Positions 13,779 through 16,005 of a stretch of 16,005 nt of DNA are shown here, in pieces (positions within the stretch are counted from its first letter, which is position 1; each line of letters begins with the position of its first letter). This stretch comes from an uncultured Clostridia bacterium (GTDB lineage: Bacteria > Bacillota > Clostridia > Oscillospirales > CAG-272), in assembly GCA_904502015.1 (NCBI GenBank), contig CAJGEA010000025.1, positions 1 to 16,005 on the forward strand, in the 5' to 3' direction. Under the pieces are notes generated by a model that was not told where the DNA came from, did no database searches, and saw only the letters and a program-made list of their open reading frames with translations. Both the position numbers and the translations under genes were made by a program.

Positions 13779-14555
13779 TCAGTTGGCCGCCTCGGTAGCC
13801 GATTCGGCAGGGGTGTCTGCCTCGGTATCAGCCGAGGTGTCGGCGGAGAGAGACTTGATCCAGTTATTGGAGATGTAGTACTGCTTGATCTCCACCTTGG
13901 CGTTGCCCGACTCGTCGGTTTCGGTTTCGGACTCCACCTCGAACAGGATGCGGCTCCATCCCTCGCTTACAGCCACGCGGGTCACCTTGGTGCCTGCCGT
14001 GAGCTGGCCGCGGATCGACCACTCGGTGGCGGAGGAGGGGTAAGAGCGGACGTTGACCGAGCCGCCGGTGATTTCTACCTCATCGTTCAGAGGGGTGAAC
14101 GCCTGGATCACGGCATAGTCATCCACAACGTCCTTCGCGATGTAGCAGGGGGTGCCGTCATAATCAATGCGATACCATTTGTCGCTCTCACCGGTTACGT
14201 CCAGAATCTGGTTTTCCTGGGGCCAGGCGCGGCCGTTGTTGTCGGCAATCACGGTGCTGGTGCGGATGGTAGCGGCGCGGGCCACCACCACAACCTGCTT
14301 GGTCACGTCAGTAAAGGTGGGGTTGGGATCGGAAATGTCGGTTTGGGGCTCCTGGGTGCCGACGGGCTCCAGGTAGGTCACGGAGTTGCCGCTCTCGTCG
14401 GTGCCGGGAACAACGATATAGTCGCCGGTGTCAGAGGGGTTGGCGGGGGTAGTCGGAGCATTGGTTTCCTTGTCGTTGCCACTATCCTTGTTGCAGGCAA
14501 CGGCAGTGGTCAGAAGCAGGGCGGCAACGAGCAGCATAAGTACTTTCTTGTTCAT
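13779..14555 (-). CDS. Surface lipoprotein with two bacterial SH3-like domains
   Basis: Predicted lipid-anchored extracytoplasmic protein of 258 residues. The start ATG 14555 lies nine bases after AGGAGG (14570-14565); an upstream in-frame ATG at 14573 overlaps this site and was rejected. The signal MNKKVLMLLVAALLLTTAVAC ends with the likely modified Cys21. A Thr/Pro/Asp-rich linker (about 22-80) leads to two SH3b-like repeats: about 86-146 (ATIRTSTVIADNNG, WYRIDYDGTPCYIAKDVV) and about 162-236 (GSVNVRSYPSSATEWSIRGQ, WSRILFEVE, QYYISNNWIKSL). The tail is rich in Ala, Thr, Asp and Glu. SH3b domains often bind cell-wall peptides, so wall attachment is a fair inference. There is no catalytic domain. 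It is monocistronic and convergent with the HAD gene. Confidence 0.85.
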   Translation of the reverse strand: MNKKVLMLLVAALLLTTAVACNKDSGNDKETNAPTTPANPSDTGDYIVVPGTDESGNSVTYLEPVGTQEPQTDISDPNPTFTDVTKQVVVVARAATIRTSTVIADNNGRAWPQENQILDVTGESDKWYRIDYDGTPCYIAKDVVDDYAVIQAFTPLNDEVEITGGSVNVRSYPSSATEWSIRGQLTAGTKVTRVAVSEGWSRILFEVESETETDESGNAKVEIKQYYISNNWIKSLSADTSADTEADTPAESATEAAN

Positions 14556-14633
14556 TTTATCATTCCTCCTCATGGTGTGTGGGTGATGCAGATATGAGCC
14601 GATCGGTTTATCGGTAAATTTATACACGAATTC

Positions 14634-14662
14634 ATTATAGCACAACATTTAGTATCTGTCAA
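14634..14662 (-). promoter_or_regulatory. Consensus sigma-A promoter of the SH3 lipoprotein gene
   Basis: On the minus strand, TTGACA (14662-14657) and TATAAT (14639-14634) are separated by 17 bases; both are perfect. The leader is about 72 bases and contains the small palindrome CCGATCGG. Confidence 0.92.
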
Positions 14663-14707
14663 TATGGAAAATACGAATATTTTGTGTTATTTCATGACAA
14701 AAAGAGG

Positions 14708-14714
14708 AAAGGAG
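14708..14714 (+). promoter_or_regulatory. Ribosome-binding site fixing the start of the last gene
   Basis: AAAGGAG lies eight bases before ATG 14723. An in-frame GTG at 14684 is upstream of this site and is rejected as the start. Confidence 0.75.
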
Positions 14715-14722
14715 AACGAAAT

Positions 14723-15772
14723 ATGATACGCAAGAGGAAGATGGGTGGAGGGGAAAACGCTGCTTTGCCCATTTTTCGTGGGCAGCCTATGGACGATGCA
14801 TTTGCGGGGATGAGCTACGTGCTGTTCCGCAACGATCACGCCGCGCGGGAGATTATTGCCTCTCGCACGCCCGACGGCTCGTTTGCGGTGGGCGACGCGC
14901 TCTTCGACGGTACCCTACCGGATGCCGAGGCGGCGGAATACTTGAACCGCACAGGCGGGAGCCGCGAGCCGCTCATGGTCTGCACCGACCGAGGCGTGGG
15001 GGTTCTGTCTAAAATTTACGACGGGTGTGCTGCCCTTGGGCTGTACCTACAGCTTCACTTGCCGCCCAAGTCTGTGTCCCGTTTGATCAACAGCGGTGTG
15101 CTGGAGGGGAGCGGGGCCGATCGAAAGCCGCATCGCACGTCGCGGATCCTTTCGTGGGGGAGTGAGGTGCATGCCGAGGATGCCGCATACTATTTGCCGC
15201 TCGCGGCGTGGTGGGACATCGTGCGGAGCGAGCGGTGCAGGCTTCTCTCTACCTCGTCCGATACGTATTATCGTTTGCACACCGACACGCTGGCGGATGC
15301 CATTCGCCGTCTGGCGGCGTTCGTGGGCTGTGGCGTGACCGTGACGGCGAACACGCCGTGGAGCGTAGGCGGCAGCGGCGGGGACGTGACCTGCTACAAT
15401 TCCGATTTGGTGGAGGCCTGCCTCCTGTTCCTTTTGTCTGAGGTGCGGGCGTGTGCCGCTACCCGATGCGCTACGGTACTGTTGGAAAGCGTCAACGGTG
15501 AGCGGGGCGGCGGTTTGCGATTGACCTTGCGCTATGCTGTGGTGGACGATGGGGATACTCCCACGGTTACAGCGGGCTTTTCTCACGTGTCGCAGGTGGC
15601 GGAGCTGTGCGGGCTGGATCTTTACAGCACCTTTTCGGATGCTTACCTACCCGATGTGGGGGAGCGAGAGCGACTGCGGGATTGCACGGTCGTGCTGGAA
15701 TGGTTGCGTGATCCCACGACTCTGTCTACGAGTGACCTCAAGGCTCGCTTGCGGCTGATTTACAATGACTAA
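14723..15772 (+). CDS. Unrecognised protein, possible degenerate histidine-kinase-like ATPase fold
   Basis: I do not recognise this 349-residue product. It has no signal peptide or membrane segment and begins with the basic stretch MIRKRKMGGG. Residues 80-125 contain REPLMVCTDRGVGVLSKIYD and a hydrophobic LGLYLQLHLPP. Residues 187-275 (HTDTLADAIRRLAAFVGCGV, then DLVEACLLFLLSEVRACAAT, then strand-like segments) have the spacing of a sensor-kinase ATP-binding domain. However, the N-box asparagine and the glycine boxes are not evident, so any ATPase relation is tentative. It is unusually cysteine-rich for a cytoplasmic protein (about ten). It is divergent from the SH3 lipoprotein with a 167-base gap, and no clear promoter is visible on its strand. 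The stop codon lies seven bases before a repeat element. It is a real gene by frame length, ribosome-binding site and coding character. Confidence 0.75.
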   Translation: MIRKRKMGGGENAALPIFRGQPMDDAFAGMSYVLFRNDHAAREIIASRTPDGSFAVGDALFDGTLPDAEAAEYLNRTGGSREPLMVCTDRGVGVLSKIYDGCAALGLYLQLHLPPKSVSRLINSGVLEGSGADRKPHRTSRILSWGSEVHAEDAAYYLPLAAWWDIVRSERCRLLSTSSDTYYRLHTDTLADAIRRLAAFVGCGVTVTANTPWSVGGSGGDVTCYNSDLVEACLLFLLSEVRACAATRCATVLLESVNGERGGGLRLTLRYAVVDDGDTPTVTAGFSHVSQVAELCGLDLYSTFSDAYLPDVGERERLRDCTVVLEWLRDPTTLSTSDLKARLRLIYND

Positions 15773-15779
15773 TGTGATG

Positions 15780-15893
15780 TTCAAATTTGGATTTGTGCCT
15801 GCGGCACGGCTTTGGCTCGGGGAAGGATCTCTTAAACCCAACCATCTCACCCGATGGGAAGGCATCTTCAAATTTGGATTTATCGAACGGTTT
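15780..15893 (+). repeat. ~115 bp interspersed repeat, copy B
   Basis: This is the counterpart of 37-153 in opposite orientation. It starts with TTCAAATTTGGATTT (15780-15794) followed by the hairpin GTGCC-TGC-GGCAC. It ends with TTCAAATTTGGATTTATCG plus AACGGTTT (15867-15893). The core CTCGGGGAAGG and CACCCGATGGGAA segments align with the other copy. Bases 15794-15799 lack the ATCG tetramer that follows the first unit in copy A. Confidence 0.85.
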
Positions 15894-15906
15894 ATAACAA
15901 CCCATG

Positions 15907-15954
15907 GTAGGGGCGCACTGTGTGCGCCCGCGGGCGTTCAAAGAACGCCCCTAC
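15907..15954 (-). repeat. 48 bp GTAGGGG palindromic repeat, copy 2
   Basis: This is the reverse complement of 3474-3521 with three differences in 48. Two differences fall in a hairpin loop (AAA against GCA), and the third restores a perfect stem (GGGCGCAC-TGT-GTGCGCCC). It lies 13 bases after repeat copy B. The remaining 51 bases to the window end show nothing else I can support. Confidence 0.88.
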
Positions 15955-16005
15955 ACCCTTAAACCAAAGAATATCTATACCCGATAAGGAATATTGCTGT
16001 TTTAC

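Noticed and set aside
14668..14683. AAAATA-CGAA-TATTTT hairpin between the divergent last genes
   Set aside because: A 6 bp all-A/T stem is too weak and common in an AT-rich promoter region to support a function.
37..15954. Composite transposon bounded by inverted repeats
   Set aside because: The interior is core housekeeping (gpr, dnaG, rpoD) with no transposase or integrase. Inverted copies of a dispersed repeat explain the pattern better.
1..16005. tRNA, rRNA, riboswitch or phage-defence genes
   Set aside because: No cloverleaf with a T-loop consensus, no rRNA-like sequence, no recognisable riboswitch core and no nuclease, methylase or toxin-antitoxin pair was seen on either strand.

Overview
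The window is a 16 kb piece of a GC-rich, low-phage, mostly housekeeping chromosome from a spore-forming member of the Clostridia (Bacillota). That reading rests on a germination protease (gpr), the dgt-dnaG-rpoD gene order common in Clostridia, strong AGGAGG ribosome-binding sites, lipoproteins in place of periplasmic proteins, and several near-consensus TTGACA-N17-TATAAT promoters. The GC-rich coding and the palindromic GTAGGGG intergenic repeats suggest an uncultured gut-type lineage of the Oscillospirales kind; this last step is inference.

Layout. Positions 1-215 hold one copy of a ~115 bp interspersed repeat and the terminator of the first gene. A peptide/oligopeptide-binding lipoprotein gene (216-2270, minus) is divergent from gpr (2558-3451, plus); the region between them carries a promoter and two dyads. 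After gpr comes a 48 bp palindromic repeat and the terminator of an MgtC-family membrane protein gene (3591-4286, minus). mgtC is divergent from a flotillin gene (4530-6020, plus). Their shared control region has two opposed sigma-A promoters, a WalR-like direct repeat and a dyad filling the flotillin promoter spacer. Flotillin ends at a strong terminator.

The central block is the replication/transcription operon dgt (6205-7227), dnaG (7224-9005) and rpoD/sigA (9060-10196): dNTP hydrolysis, primer synthesis and the housekeeping sigma factor. A 319 bp non-coding stretch with several hairpins follows, ending in a perfect promoter for a large 785-residue solute-binding lipoprotein (10516-12873). 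Then come a HAD-family phosphatase-like gene (13006-13710, plus), a convergent SH3-domain lipoprotein gene (13779-14555, minus), and an unrecognised gene (14723-15772, plus). The window closes with a second copy of the ~115 bp repeat and a second copy of the 48 bp palindrome, both inverted relative to the first copies.

Most genes outside the dgt-dnaG-rpoD operon look monocistronic, each with its own promoter and terminator. Both solute-binding proteins lack neighbouring permease or ATPase genes. I found no CRISPR array, transposase, prophage gene, rRNA or tRNA, and no convincing new multi-gene system. The most interesting material is the repeat families, the mgtC/flotillin control region, the oversized solute-binding protein and the unrecognised last gene.
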